The notes below the pieces were generated by a model. It was given only the letters and a program-made list of their open reading frames with translations. It did not search any database and was not told the DNA's origin. The position numbers and the translations under genes were made by a program. Positions 17,408 to 27,346 of a stretch of DNA of 40,504 nucleotides are shown here, in pieces. The stretch comes from RGIG5472 sp051867635 (lineage in GTDB: Bacteria > Bacillota > Clostridia > Oscillospirales > Oscillospiraceae). How positions within the stretch are numbered: position 1 is the first letter of the stretch; each line of letters starts with the position of its first letter. The stretch is taken from the NCBI GenBank assembly GCA_051867635.1, contig JBJDYT010000085.1, forward strand, positions 1 through 40,504, in the 5' to 3' direction.

Positions 17408-19003
17408 TTACTTCTCGAACCACTCCACCAGCTCCAGCAGCTTGCGGGCGAAGGCGTTGAGGCTCTTGTTGTCCCGGCCCCGGGCGTTGCGGATGGATTC
17501 CGCCACCTTCCGGCCCGCCTCCAGCAGCCGCTGATAGGCGGGAGACTCGCCGGAGGGCGTCTTCTTCTCCGGCTTGCGGCGGACAATTCCGCTTTCCGCC
17601 ACAGCGTCCGCCAGCAAATCATAGCACTCCAGATACAGCGGCGCGTGGGCGGCGTAGCCCTTCTCCGTCAGCTCCTGGGCAAAGGCGGGCGCCACGTCCT
17701 CGTCGCCGTGGACCACGAAGATATGCCGGGGCTTCGGGGCGAAATGCTCCACCCACTGCAGCAGGTGGTCGTGGTCCGCGTGGGAGCTGAGGCCCTGGAA
17801 GTTCACGATCTGCGCCCGGACGGCGATCTCCTCGCCGAAGAGCTTCACGCTCTCCACCCCGTCCAGCAGGCGGCGGCCCAGGGAGCCGGGGGACTGGAAG
17901 CCCACGAACACCACCGTGCTCTTGGGATTCCAGAGGTTGTGCTTCAGATGGTGGCGGATGCGGCCCGCGTCGCACATGCCGGAGGCGGAGATGATGACCT
18001 TGGGGGTAGGGTCCGCGTTCAGGTTCTTGGACTCCTCCGACGTGGTGGTGGTGTACAGGCCGGGGAACTGGAACATGGCCTCCCCGTCCTTCACGATCTC
18101 CAGCGCCTCCTCGTCGAGATAGCCCCGCAGGTCGCCGCAGAAGATCTGGGTGCTCTTCTGGGCGAGAGGGCTGTCGATATACACCGGGAAGTTCCCCGCC
18201 CGGGGAGCCAGCTTCTCCGCCTTGATCTCCCGGATGAAATACAAAAGCTCCTGGGTGCGGCCCACGGCGAAGGCGGGGATGACCACGTTGCCGCCCCGGG
18301 AGATGGTCTCGTCGATGATGCGGGCCAGGTCCTCCGTGTAGCTCTTGGGCTTGGCGTGGTTGCGGTCGCCGTAGGTGGACTCCATCACCACATAGTCCGC
18401 CCGCTCCAGGAACTGGGGGTCCCGGATGATGGGCTGGTCGTTGTTGCCGATGTCGCCGGAAAAGACGATGTCCCTGGTCACGCCGCCCTCCGTCACGCTG
18501 ACGGTGACGGAGCCGGAGCCCAGCAGGTGGCCCGCGTCGGTGAAGCGGACGCGGACGCCCTCGCAAAGCGTGACCTCCTGGCCGTACTCGCAGGGCTCCA
18601 CAAACTCCTGCACCCGCTCCGCGTCGGCCACGGTATACAGCGGCTCCACCAGCTCCCGCCCGGCGCGCTGGCCCTTGCGGTTCTGGTACTCCGCGTCGCT
18701 CTCCTGGATGTGGGCGGAGTCCAGCAGCATGATGCCCAGCAGCTCCGCCGTCAGGCGGGTGGTGACGATGCGGCCCTGAAAGCCGCGCTTTATCAGCAGC
18801 GGCAGCCGGCCGCTGTGGTCGATGTGGGCGTGGGTCACCAGGACATAGTCCACCTCTCCCGGATGGAAGGGCAGGTCGCTGTTGTCAAACTCGTCCTGGC
18901 CCTGCTGCAGCCCGCAGTCCACCAGGATCCTCTTGCCCGCCGCCTCCAGCATATGGCAGCTGCCGGTGACGCAGCGGTCCGCTCCGTAAAAGTACAGTTT
19001 CAT
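17408..19003 (-). CDS. Metallo-beta-lactamase/beta-CASP RNA-processing nuclease-like protein
   Basis: The 531-residue protein is a zinc-dependent hydrolase of the beta-CASP group, related to CPSF-73/Ysh1 and more distantly to RNase J. Motifs in order: motif 2 THAHIDHSGRLPLL, motif 3 GHLLGSG, motif 4 SGDIGNND, beta-CASP domain with ESTYGDR and PAFAVGRTQE, ISASGMCDAGRIRHHL, then RMMBL signatures FQGLSSHADHDHLL and VVHGDED. The C-terminus has an extra basic helical tail (KPEKKTPSGESP onward). The start chosen is the ATG at 19003 (MKLYFYGADRCVTGSCH), with GGAG 8 bases upstream. It probably cuts RNA; its cellular targets are unknown. It is divergent from secA. Confidence 0.92.
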   Translation of the reverse strand: MKLYFYGADRCVTGSCHMLEAAGKRILVDCGLQQGQDEFDNSDLPFHPGEVDYVLVTHAHIDHSGRLPLLIKRGFQGRIVTTRLTAELLGIMLLDSAHIQESDAEYQNRKGQRAGRELVEPLYTVADAERVQEFVEPCEYGQEVTLCEGVRVRFTDAGHLLGSGSVTVSVTEGGVTRDIVFSGDIGNNDQPIIRDPQFLERADYVVMESTYGDRNHAKPKSYTEDLARIIDETISRGGNVVIPAFAVGRTQELLYFIREIKAEKLAPRAGNFPVYIDSPLAQKSTQIFCGDLRGYLDEEALEIVKDGEAMFQFPGLYTTTTSEESKNLNADPTPKVIISASGMCDAGRIRHHLKHNLWNPKSTVVFVGFQSPGSLGRRLLDGVESVKLFGEEIAVRAQIVNFQGLSSHADHDHLLQWVEHFAPKPRHIFVVHGDEDVAPAFAQELTEKGYAAHAPLYLECYDLLADAVAESGIVRRKPEKKTPSGESPAYQRLLEAGRKVAESIRNARGRDNKSLNAFARKLLELVEWFEK

Positions 19004-19041
19004 CTGTGACGCTCCTTTCCCTTGCCTTGCTTCCTGTCTGG

Positions 19042-19070
19042 ATTGTAGCATACGGCGCGTATGAAAGCAA
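19042..19070 (-). promoter_or_regulatory. Sigma-A promoter of the beta-CASP gene with a palindrome in the spacer
   Basis: On the minus strand TTGCTT (19070-19065), a 17-base spacer and TACAAT (19047-19042) form a promoter. The spacer is nearly filled by a palindrome, CATACG-GCG-CGTATG (19049-19063), which could be an operator. Confidence 0.6.
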
Positions 19071-19121
19071 AGGGTTTTCCCCTCCCCCGGCAAGGTTTAC
19101 AAATCGTTCTCTTTTTTCCCC

Positions 19122-19150
19122 TTTCCAGACGGAAAGGCTTGTGTTATACT
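19122..19150 (+). promoter_or_regulatory. Probable sigma-A promoter of secA
   Basis: TTTCCA (19122-19127), a 17-base spacer and TATACT (19145-19150) lie about 60 bases upstream of the secA start codon. The -10 box is good and the -35 box weak. Confidence 0.5.
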
Positions 19151-19212
19151 GTATCTGTATTTTTGCGCGCATTTTGCATTTTTTGCATCATCGTGAAAGG
19201 ATGTTTTGCTAT

Positions 19213-21936
<2,724 letters not shown>

Positions 21937-22101
21937 AGCGCATCAGCCCGCTTTGCGGCCGATGCGAGCGTAAGCGAGCCGCCGCCATGCGGCGTACAAG
22001 CGTTTTCGCCGAAGGCGAAAACCTTGGCGCAAGGCGGGATTCACTCCCGCCGCGCAAGTAAAATCAAACGGGGCCCCCAGGCGGCCTGACGCCTGGGGAA
22101 T
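21937..22101. repeat. Hairpin-rich spacer A after secA
   Basis: This 165-base non-coding stretch holds several perfect stems: GTTTTCGCC-GAA-GGCGAAAAC (22002-22022), GGCGGGA-N5-TCCCGCC (22033-22051, extended by flanking GCGC pairs) and CCCCAGGCG-N6-CGCCTGGGG (22075-22098). It looks like an inserted, palindrome-rich element and lies between secA tail copies 1 and 2. One of the stems may act as the secA terminator, though none is followed by a clear T-run. Confidence 0.7.
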
Positions 22102-22167
22102 CGCAACGACCCCTACCCCTGCCCCTGCGGCAGCGGCAAGAAATATAAGAACTGCTGCGGTCGGTAA
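22102..22167 (+). repeat. secA 3' end, copy 2 (free-standing)
   Basis: This 66-base segment matches the last 60 bases of secA with only two substitutions plus a 6-base expansion, so it reads RNDPYPCPCGSGKKYKNCCGR and a TAA stop. An in-frame stop lies just upstream (TGA before CGCCTG), so it is not part of a longer gene. The preserved frame suggests the duplication is recent or was once in frame. Confidence 0.93.
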
Positions 22168-22349
22168 ACTGTCGGAAAAGGCTGCGCCTTTTTCCGACAG
22201 GGGCTAACAGCGCGCTGCAGCGCACGCGCGTCCGCCGTCGGCGGGACGCCCGCACGTTTGCGCGCAGCGCGGTATTTTTCCCGACGTACACGCCGCCGGG
22301 AAAAATGATCTTAGTATCCCGCCGTCTCTGTGTAAAAATATCAGCAATC
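22168..22349. repeat. Hairpin-rich spacer B before pgeF
   Basis: This 182-base non-coding stretch contains a long stem starting CTGTCGGAAAA at 22169 and closing at 22200, GC-rich inverted repeats near 22207-22270, and ATTTTTCCCG / CGGGAAAAAT (22274-22306). It differs in sequence from spacer A but has the same character and lies between secA tail copies 2 and 3. Confidence 0.7.
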
Positions 22350-22369
22350 AGAACTGCTGCGGCCGGTGA
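22350..22369 (+). repeat. secA 3' end, copy 3 (20 bp)
   Basis: Twenty bases identical to the last 20 bases of secA, stop codon included, lie 22 bases before the pgeF start. This suggests that secA and pgeF were originally adjacent and that the intervening DNA was inserted with duplication of the gene end. Confidence 0.85.
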
Positions 22370-22391
22370 GGCCGCGGAAAGGACGTTTTCT

Positions 22392-23204
22392 ATGGCATTT
22401 ACCCGGCATGACCAGCAAGGCCTTGTCTACCACACCTCCGACCTGCTCGCCCCCGGCGTGGTCCACGCCTTCACCACCCGCCTCGGCGGCGTGAGCGAGG
22501 GCCCCTACGAAAGCCTGAATCTCCGCTTCAGCTGCGGCGACGCCCGGGAGAACGTGCTGGAAAACTACCGGCGGCTCTGCGGCGTTCTGGGGCTTCCCCC
22601 GGAGCGCGCCGCTACCACCCATCAGCTCCACCATGACCGCATCCGCGCCCTGACGGAGGCGGACGCGGGCAAGGGCATCGCCCGGCCGCGGGACTACGAG
22701 GACGTGGACGGCCTCATCACCGACGTGCCGGAGCTCCCCCTGTTCGTTTTCTCCGCCGACTGCGGCATCTCCCTGCTGTACGACCCGGTCAGCCGCTGCG
22801 TGGGCGCGGTCCACTCCGGCTGGCGGGGCGTGGCGCTGGGCATCCTGCCCAAGGCTGTGGCGGAGATGGAGCGGCTCTACGGCGCGAAGCCGGAGAACAT
22901 CCGTGTGGCCATGGGTGCCAGCATCGGCCCCTGCTGCTTTGAGACGGACGACGACGTGCCGGAGGCCATGCATCAGGCCCTGGGCGCCGCCGCGGACCCC
23001 TTTATGGAGCGCCGGGGCGCAAAATGGTACGTCGACCTCCGGGGCATCAGCCTCCGCCGCCTGCGGGACGCGGGGGTGCCAGTCGAGCACACCGACGCGC
23101 TGGACCTCTGCACCGCCTGCCATCCGGAGCTGTACTGGTCCCACCGGCGGCTCGGCGACAGCCGGGGCGTGCAGGGGGCCGTCATCTCCCTGGGAAAGGA
23201 TTGA
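22392..23204 (+). CDS. pgeF: Multicopper-oxidase-like / purine nucleoside phosphorylase family protein (YlmD/YfiH)
   Basis: The 270-residue protein belongs to the YfiH/YlmD family, annotated as polyphenol oxidase or purine nucleoside phosphorylase with adenosine deaminase activity; E. coli PgeF is described as a peptidoglycan-editing factor. Zinc-site residues are visible in THQLHHDRI, FSADCGISLLY (C124), AVHSGWRG (H141) and the GASIGPCCFE and DLCTACHPE segments. GGAAAGGA precedes the ATG. The gene lies just after the third copy of the secA tail and 3 bases before a lipoprotein gene, so these two form an operon. The family assignment is firm; the in vivo substrate is less so. Confidence 0.93.
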   Translation: MAFTRHDQQGLVYHTSDLLAPGVVHAFTTRLGGVSEGPYESLNLRFSCGDARENVLENYRRLCGVLGLPPERAATTHQLHHDRIRALTEADAGKGIARPRDYEDVDGLITDVPELPLFVFSADCGISLLYDPVSRCVGAVHSGWRGVALGILPKAVAEMERLYGAKPENIRVAMGASIGPCCFETDDDVPEAMHQALGAAADPFMERRGAKWYVDLRGISLRRLRDAGVPVEHTDALDLCTACHPELYWSHRRLGDSRGVQGAVISLGKD

Positions 23205-23207
23205 GAC

Positions 23208-24737
23208 ATGAAACGCCGTCTGCTTCTTTTCGCGCTTTCGCTGCTGCTTTTGTGCGGCTGCGCGGAAGCGCCGCCGGAGAGCGGGGATGAGTTCCCCCTG
23301 GCCGGGGGCGAACAGGAGGAGGAACCGGTCGTAAGGCCCGCCTCCTTCACCCTTCCCCTGTACGCGGGGCAGACCCTGGACCCTATCACCTGCGCCGACG
23401 GGGTGCAGCGGACCGTCTCGGCCCTGCTGTACGAGGGATTGTTCGAACTGGGGACCGACTTTCAGGTGGAGTACCGCCTCTGCGATTCCTACGAATATGA
23501 CGAGGAGCACTTCGTCTACACCTTCCACATCCGCGATGGCGTCACCTTCGGCGACGGCTCGGCCCTCACCGCCAGGGACGTGACCACCACCCTCACCCGG
23601 GCCCAGGCCAGCGAGCGCTACCAGGCCCGCTTCGCCAACGTGGCCTCCCTGCGCTACAGCGGGACGGACACGGTGCGCGTCACGCTGAAAAGTGCGGACG
23701 CCCGTTTCCCGGCCCTGCTGGACATCCCCATCGTCAAGCGCGGCACGGAAAACGACCTGGTGCCCCTGGGCACCGGGCCCTACCTCTATATCACCGGCAG
23801 CACACAGGACTATCTGAAGGCCAACGACGCCTGGTGGCGGGGCCGTATTCAGCCTCTCACCCGCATCGAGCTCTCTGCGGTGAAGGATGACGACACCGCG
23901 TCCTACCGCTTTTCCTCCGGCGAGGTGCAGCTTCTGACCTCGGACCTGTCAGAGGGCTTCTCTCTGGGCGCCACCGCCGGTGTCACGCTGACGCCGGCCG
24001 ACACGACGGAGCTGCTGTACCTGGGCTTTAAGACCACCGGCCTTTTCGGGGACGCGGCGCTGCGCGCCGCGGTGGCCCTGGGCGTGGACCGGGAGGGGCT
24101 GGTGGGCGGCTATCTCTCCGGACACGGCAGAGCCGCCCAGTTCCCCGTCTCCCCCGCCTCCTCCCTGTACCCGGAGGACCTTGACCGGGCGTATGACCGG
24201 AACGATTTCAACAAGGCCATGGACGACCTGGGCTACGGCCAGGAGGGCGAAGCGCGGGAGCGCACGGCGACGCTGATCGTGAACGAGGAGAGCGCCTACA
24301 AGGTCTCCATCGCCCGGTCCATCGCCTCCGCCCTGTCCTACGGCCGCCTGACCGTGGAGGTGAAGGAGCTGTCCTGGGAGAGCTATGTCTCGGCCCTGCA
24401 GAGCGGCAGCTTCGACCTCTATCTCGCCGAGGCCCGGCTGCTGCCCAACTGGGATCTCTCCGCCCTGCTGAGCAGCGGCGGAACGCTGAACTACGGCTAT
24501 TACAGCGACGAACACATGGACCAGCTCCTGGCGGCCTTCCAGCGCGCCGGCGACGCGGACGGCCCGGCGGCGGTCCGCCGACTCTGCGCCTATATACAGC
24601 AGGAGGCCCCCCTGGTCCCCATCTGCTTCAAAACCCACGCCGTGCTGACCCACACGGCCGTTCTCAGCGAGCTGACCCCCACCGCGGCGAATCCCTTCTA
24701 CGGCATCGAGCACTGGAAGCCGCAGCTGGCGTCTTAA
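23208..24737 (+). CDS. Peptide-binding lipoprotein, ABC transporter solute-binding family 5
   Basis: The 509-residue protein has a lipoprotein signal peptide (MKRRLLLFALSLLLLCGC, lipid-modified C18) and a mature part with the SBP family 5 layout: LDPITCADGVQRTVSALLYEGLF, YTFHIRDGVTFGDGSALTARDV, VPLGTGPYLY, LRAAVALGVDREGLV and, near the end, LVPICFKTHAVLTH. Such proteins capture oligopeptides or nickel outside the membrane and deliver them to an ABC permease. No permease or ATPase gene is nearby, so it is an orphan that must share a distant transporter or act as a receptor. GGAAAGGA overlaps the end of pgeF, and the gap is 3 bases. Confidence 0.93.
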   Translation: MKRRLLLFALSLLLLCGCAEAPPESGDEFPLAGGEQEEEPVVRPASFTLPLYAGQTLDPITCADGVQRTVSALLYEGLFELGTDFQVEYRLCDSYEYDEEHFVYTFHIRDGVTFGDGSALTARDVTTTLTRAQASERYQARFANVASLRYSGTDTVRVTLKSADARFPALLDIPIVKRGTENDLVPLGTGPYLYITGSTQDYLKANDAWWRGRIQPLTRIELSAVKDDDTASYRFSSGEVQLLTSDLSEGFSLGATAGVTLTPADTTELLYLGFKTTGLFGDAALRAAVALGVDREGLVGGYLSGHGRAAQFPVSPASSLYPEDLDRAYDRNDFNKAMDDLGYGQEGEARERTATLIVNEESAYKVSIARSIASALSYGRLTVEVKELSWESYVSALQSGSFDLYLAEARLLPNWDLSALLSSGGTLNYGYYSDEHMDQLLAAFQRAGDADGPAAVRRLCAYIQQEAPLVPICFKTHAVLTHTAVLSELTPTAANPFYGIEHWKPQLAS

Positions 24738-24747
24738 AAGCGCAAAA

Positions 24748-24776
24748 AAGCGGTTCCCCGAAGCGGGGAACCGCTT
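24748..24776. terminator. Bidirectional terminator between the lipoprotein gene and lexA
   Basis: A 13-bp perfect stem, AAGCGGTTCCCCG / CGGGGAACCGCTT with loop AAG, separates two converging genes. On the minus strand it is followed by a run of six Ts, so it is strongest for lexA; on the plus strand the T-tract is broken. Confidence 0.88.
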
Positions 24777-24831
24777 ATCATTTCTTCGAAAAACGGCTTG
24801 CACCGCAGGGCAGCCGCCTCCGGCGCAATCC

Positions 24832-25470
24832 TCAATACTGCCGCACCACGGCGGTGACGCGGCCCATGAGCTGGGCCTCCGTTCCGTCGATGGGGGAAAA
24901 CTCCTCGTTCTCCGGCATGAGCCAGACCCGGCCGTTCTGCCGCTTCAGGCGCTTCACCGTAGCCTCCTCCCCCAGCAGGGCCACCACGATCTCCCCGTTC
25001 TGGGCCGTGGGCTGCTTATGCACCACCACCAGATCGTCCGGCAGGATGCCTGCGTTCTTCATGGACCAGCCCCGGACCCGCAGGGCGAAATACTCCCCCT
25101 CCCGGCCCTGGGTGTCGAAGGTCAGGTAATCCTCCACGCACTCCTCCGCCAGGATAGGCGCGCCGGCGGCCACATGCCCCAGCACCGGGATCTGGTCCCG
25201 GCGGGGCGCGGCCTCCTCTGTCACCGGCTCCGGCGCCGCCTGCGCCGGGGCGGGCGCGGCTTTGGTCAGGGCGATGGCGCGGCCCTTCCCCGCGTCCTTC
25301 TCGATATAGCCCAGCTCCGCCAGGTGCTTGAGATGAAAATGCACCGTGGAGGGCGAGCGCAGGTCCAGCGCCTCGCCGATCTCCCGCACGGAGGGGGGGT
25401 AGCCCCGCTCCTCGATAAAGGCCGCGAGATAGTCGTATACCTTTTGCTGCATTCTGGAAAGCTTCTGCAT
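24832..25470 (-). CDS. lexA: SOS-response repressor LexA
   Basis: LexA represses DNA-damage genes and cleaves itself when RecA filaments form. The 212-residue protein has an N-terminal winged helix (PPSVREIGEALDLRSPSTVHFHLKHL), an Ala/Pro-rich linker (about 70-92) and an S24 protease domain. The self-cleavage site is A102-G103 in HVAAGAPI. The catalytic Ser136 (GWSMKNAGI) and Lys173 (ATVKRLKR) are 37 residues apart, as in E. coli. The linker is longer than usual. AAAGGAG precedes the ATG. A LexA-box-like sequence overlaps the -35 region of its promoter, consistent with autoregulation. It is divergent from secG. Confidence 0.97.
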   Translation of the reverse strand: MQKLSRMQQKVYDYLAAFIEERGYPPSVREIGEALDLRSPSTVHFHLKHLAELGYIEKDAGKGRAIALTKAAPAPAQAAPEPVTEEAAPRRDQIPVLGHVAAGAPILAEECVEDYLTFDTQGREGEYFALRVRGWSMKNAGILPDDLVVVHKQPTAQNGEIVVALLGEEATVKRLKRQNGRVWLMPENEEFSPIDGTEAQLMGRVTAVVRQY

Positions 25471-25532
25471 TCCGGCTGCTCCTTTCCCCTATGCGGTCTC
25501 CCGCCGGCGCCTGTGTGCTTGTATGTAAGACC

Positions 25533-25561
25533 AGTGTAACACAGTCCGTCCGGAAATGCAA
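25533..25561 (-). promoter_or_regulatory. Candidate promoter of lexA
   Basis: On the minus strand TTGCAT (25561-25556), a 17-base spacer and TACACT (25538-25533) form a moderate promoter. Its -35 box overlaps the candidate LexA box. Confidence 0.5.
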
Positions 25562-25571
25562 CAAATGTTTG
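25559..25571. promoter_or_regulatory. Candidate LexA box
   Basis: CAACAAATGTTTG contains AAC-N4-GTT, the core of the Gram-positive LexA (DinR) box GAAC-N4-GTTC, with both outer bases changed. Its overlap with the lexA -35 box supports autorepression. Confidence 0.5.
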
Positions 25572-25625
25572 AGATTTTTCTCCCCGCTTTTCCCGACTTT
25601 TTCCCCGGGAGATTTGAAAAATCAC

Positions 25626-25654
25626 TTGAAATGCGCTTTGTTCTATGATATCAT
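25626..25654 (+). promoter_or_regulatory. Sigma-A promoter of secG
   Basis: TTGAAA (25626-25631), a 17-base spacer and TATCAT (25649-25654) lie about 58 bases upstream of the secG start codon. Confidence 0.6.
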
Positions 25655-25711
25655 TAAATCCTACGGAAAAATGTGCGTTTTGACGCATTGACAGTTTTGG
25701 AGGTACACAAC

Positions 25712-25939
25712 ATGGAGATTTTCGTGACGATCCTGCAGCTTCTGGCCGGCCTGCTCCTGATTCTGGCCGTCCTGTTCCAGTCCGGCAAGCAGGCCGGGCT
25801 CTCCGGCGCCATCGGCGGCGTGGCCGACACCTTCATGGCGAAGGGCAAGGCCAAGACCTTCGACGCCAAGCTGGCCAGGGCCACCAAGTGGATTGGCGCC
25901 GTTTTCGTGGTGCTGACGCTGGTGCTGAACATTCTGTGA
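25712..25939 (+). CDS. secG: Preprotein translocase subunit SecG
   Basis: SecG is a small inner-membrane subunit that assists SecA cycling at the SecYE channel. The 75-residue protein has the expected two membrane helices (FVTILQLLAGLLLILAVLFQSG and WIGAVFVVLTLVLNIL) joined by a loop with the family signature GKQAGLSGAIGGVADTFMAK. GGAGGT lies 8 bases before the ATG. It has its own promoter and terminator, separate from secY and secA. Confidence 0.95.
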   Translation: MEIFVTILQLLAGLLLILAVLFQSGKQAGLSGAIGGVADTFMAKGKAKTFDAKLARATKWIGAVFVVLTLVLNIL

Positions 25940-25953
25940 TCGACATAGGACCG

Positions 25954-25990
25954 AAAACCGTCCCGCGCTGCCGCGCGGGACGGTTTTTTT
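25954..25990 (+). terminator. Rho-independent terminator of secG
   Basis: An 11-bp GC-rich stem, CCGTCCCGCGC / GCGCGGGACGG with loop TGCC, is flanked by As and followed by seven Ts, 14 bases after the stop codon. Confidence 0.95.
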
Positions 25991-26006
25991 CTTTTCCTCC
26001 TGCCCC

Positions 26007-26741
26007 TCAGTAGCCGCGGCCCGGCAGGGTGGGGCTGCGGTACAGCTCCCCCGGCCCCGGGGTGACGCCGTACAGCTCCATGAGCTGCCGCACGGTGACG
26101 AATTCATAGCCCTGAGCCTGGAGGGCGTCCACGATCTGCAGGGCGGCGTCCACGGAGCTCTGGTAGATGTCGTGCATCAGGATGACGTCCCCGCTCTGCA
26201 CCGTGGACAGCACCAACGCCGTCACCTTTTCCGCATCCAGCAGCTTCCAGTCCAGCGCGTCCACGGACCATGTGATGAGCGGCGTTTCGACGAGGGCGTA
26301 CTGCCGCTCCTCCACCAGCCCATAGGGCGGGCGGAGCCAGTAGTCCCCCTCCCCCAGCAGACGGCACAGCAGCGCGTCGGTCTGCCGCACCTCCCAGAGG
26401 ATGGTCCAGTCGCTTTGGTCCTTCAGGGCGATGTGGGAGTAGGTGTGCTGGCCGATCTGGTGCCCCTCCTCCGCCATGCGCAGCAGCAGCGCCTCATTCT
26501 CCTCCGCGCAGCTCCCCACCACGAAGAAGGTGGCCTTGGCCCCCCGCGCCTTCAGTCCGTCCAGCAGCGCCCCGGTGGTGGCGGGCGAAGGCCCGTCGTC
26601 GAAGGTCAGCGCCACATATTTGCCCTCCGGCGCCGCCGAGACTGTCTCCGCCTGGCTCTCCGCCCCGGCGATGATCCCCGCCATGAGCAGAAGGAACGCC
26701 GCCGACGCCCCCAGCATGAGCCGCCGCCTGATCCTGTTCAC
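26007..26741 (-). CDS. Polysaccharide deacetylase (NodB-homology), membrane-anchored
   Basis: The 244-residue protein has an N-terminal hydrophobic anchor or signal (LMLGASAAFLLLMAGIIAGA) and a NodB deacetylase domain. Its metal and catalytic motifs are visible: ALTFDDGPSP (motif 1), GQHTYSHIALKD (motif 2, H-x3-H), YWLRPPYG (motif 3) and ILMHDIY (motif 5). Such enzymes remove acetyl groups from peptidoglycan or other cell-surface sugars outside the membrane. The start chosen is GTG at 26741 because AGGGAGG lies 7 bases upstream; the frame could begin earlier at a TTG without such a site. A candidate sigma-E promoter upstream hints at a role in the spore envelope, but this is inference. Confidence 0.9.
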   Translation of the reverse strand: MNRIRRRLMLGASAAFLLLMAGIIAGAESQAETVSAAPEGKYVALTFDDGPSPATTGALLDGLKARGAKATFFVVGSCAEENEALLLRMAEEGHQIGQHTYSHIALKDQSDWTILWEVRQTDALLCRLLGEGDYWLRPPYGLVEERQYALVETPLITWSVDALDWKLLDAEKVTALVLSTVQSGDVILMHDIYQSSVDAALQIVDALQAQGYEFVTVRQLMELYGVTPGPGELYRSPTLPGRGY

Positions 26742-26780
26742 CGCCCCGCCTCCCTTTCTCCGCAAGCTCCGTCGTCTATC

Positions 26781-26809
26781 AGTCTATGGAAAAGCGCGGC
26801 GGAATAGTC
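26781..26809 (-). promoter_or_regulatory. Candidate sigma-E promoter of the deacetylase gene
   Basis: On the minus strand GACTATT (26809-26803), a 14-base spacer and CATAGACT (26788-26781) match the mother-cell sigma-E consensus (KMATATT, N13-15, CATACAHT) at 6 of 7 and 7 of 8 positions. The leader before the GTG start is about 30 bases. Confidence 0.4.
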
Positions 26810-26830
26810 CCCCTCTTCCGCGGGGAGACG

Positions 26831-26868
26831 AAAAAAACCGTCCCGGCGGCGGCTGCCGCTGGAACGGT
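26831..26868 (-). terminator. Terminator at the end of the ribosomal protein operon
   Basis: On the minus strand a stem built from ACCGTTCC and GGGACGGT, with further GC pairs inside, is followed by seven Ts, 27 bases after the rplQ stop codon. Confidence 0.85.
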
Positions 26869-26895
26869 CTTTCTTGGATGATGTGAGAGCTTGGC

Positions 26896-27237
26896 TCAGA
26901 CCAGCTCGATCATAGCGGTCTCCGCCGCGTCGCCGCGGCGAACGCCGGTGCGGGTGATGCGGGTGTAGCCGCCGTTGCGCTCCGCATAGCTGGGGGCGAT
27001 CTCCTTGAAGATCTTCTTGACCACGTCCTCGCGGGTGATGAAGGCCATGGCCTGACGGTACGCCGCCAGGTCGCCCTTCTTGCCCAGGGTGATCATCTTC
27101 TCAGCCAGGGGCTTGATCTCCTTGGCGCGGGTGACGGTGGTCTCCATCTTGCCCTTGTCCAGAAAATCGGTCACCTGCTGACGGAGCATCGCGATACGCT
27201 GATCGGTAGTCTTACCGAGCTTACGAGTTCCGGGCAT
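26896..27237 (-). CDS. rplQ: 50S ribosomal protein L17
   Basis: L17 sits near the peptide exit tunnel of the large subunit. The 113-residue protein shows the family opening (GTRKLGKTTDQRIAMLRQQVTDFL), the central KEIKPLAEKMITLGKKGDLAAYRQA and the end GGYTRITRTGVRRGDAAETAMIEL. AAGGAGG precedes the ATG. It is the last gene of the operon, 109 bases after rpoA. That spacer contains a hairpin. Confidence 0.98.
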   Translation of the reverse strand: MPGTRKLGKTTDQRIAMLRQQVTDFLDKGKMETTVTRAKEIKPLAEKMITLGKKGDLAAYRQAMAFITREDVVKKIFKEIAPSYAERNGGYTRITRTGVRRGDAAETAMIELV

Positions 27238-27259
27238 GTTCGTTTCCTCCTTATAGGCT

Positions 27260-27284
27260 ATTGTCCTGCCGCGTGGCGGACAAT
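27260..27284. repeat. Hairpin in the rpoA-rplQ spacer
   Basis: ATTGTCC / GGACAAT arms, with an inner GCC/GGC pairing, lie just before the rplQ ribosome binding site. It may be an mRNA processing or control element; no family is recognised. The spacer 27238-27346 holds no gene. Confidence 0.5.
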
Positions 27285-27346
27285 CTCATACTGGTTTCAT
27301 GAAAAAGCTTGCATTCGACGAAAGCCTGCTTCTACCGAAAACCGTC

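Noticed and set aside
22102..22167. A tiny gene encoding a free SEC-C zinc finger (second secA tail copy)
   Set aside because: No start codon or ribosome binding site precedes it and an in-frame stop lies just upstream. It is treated as a duplicated fragment.
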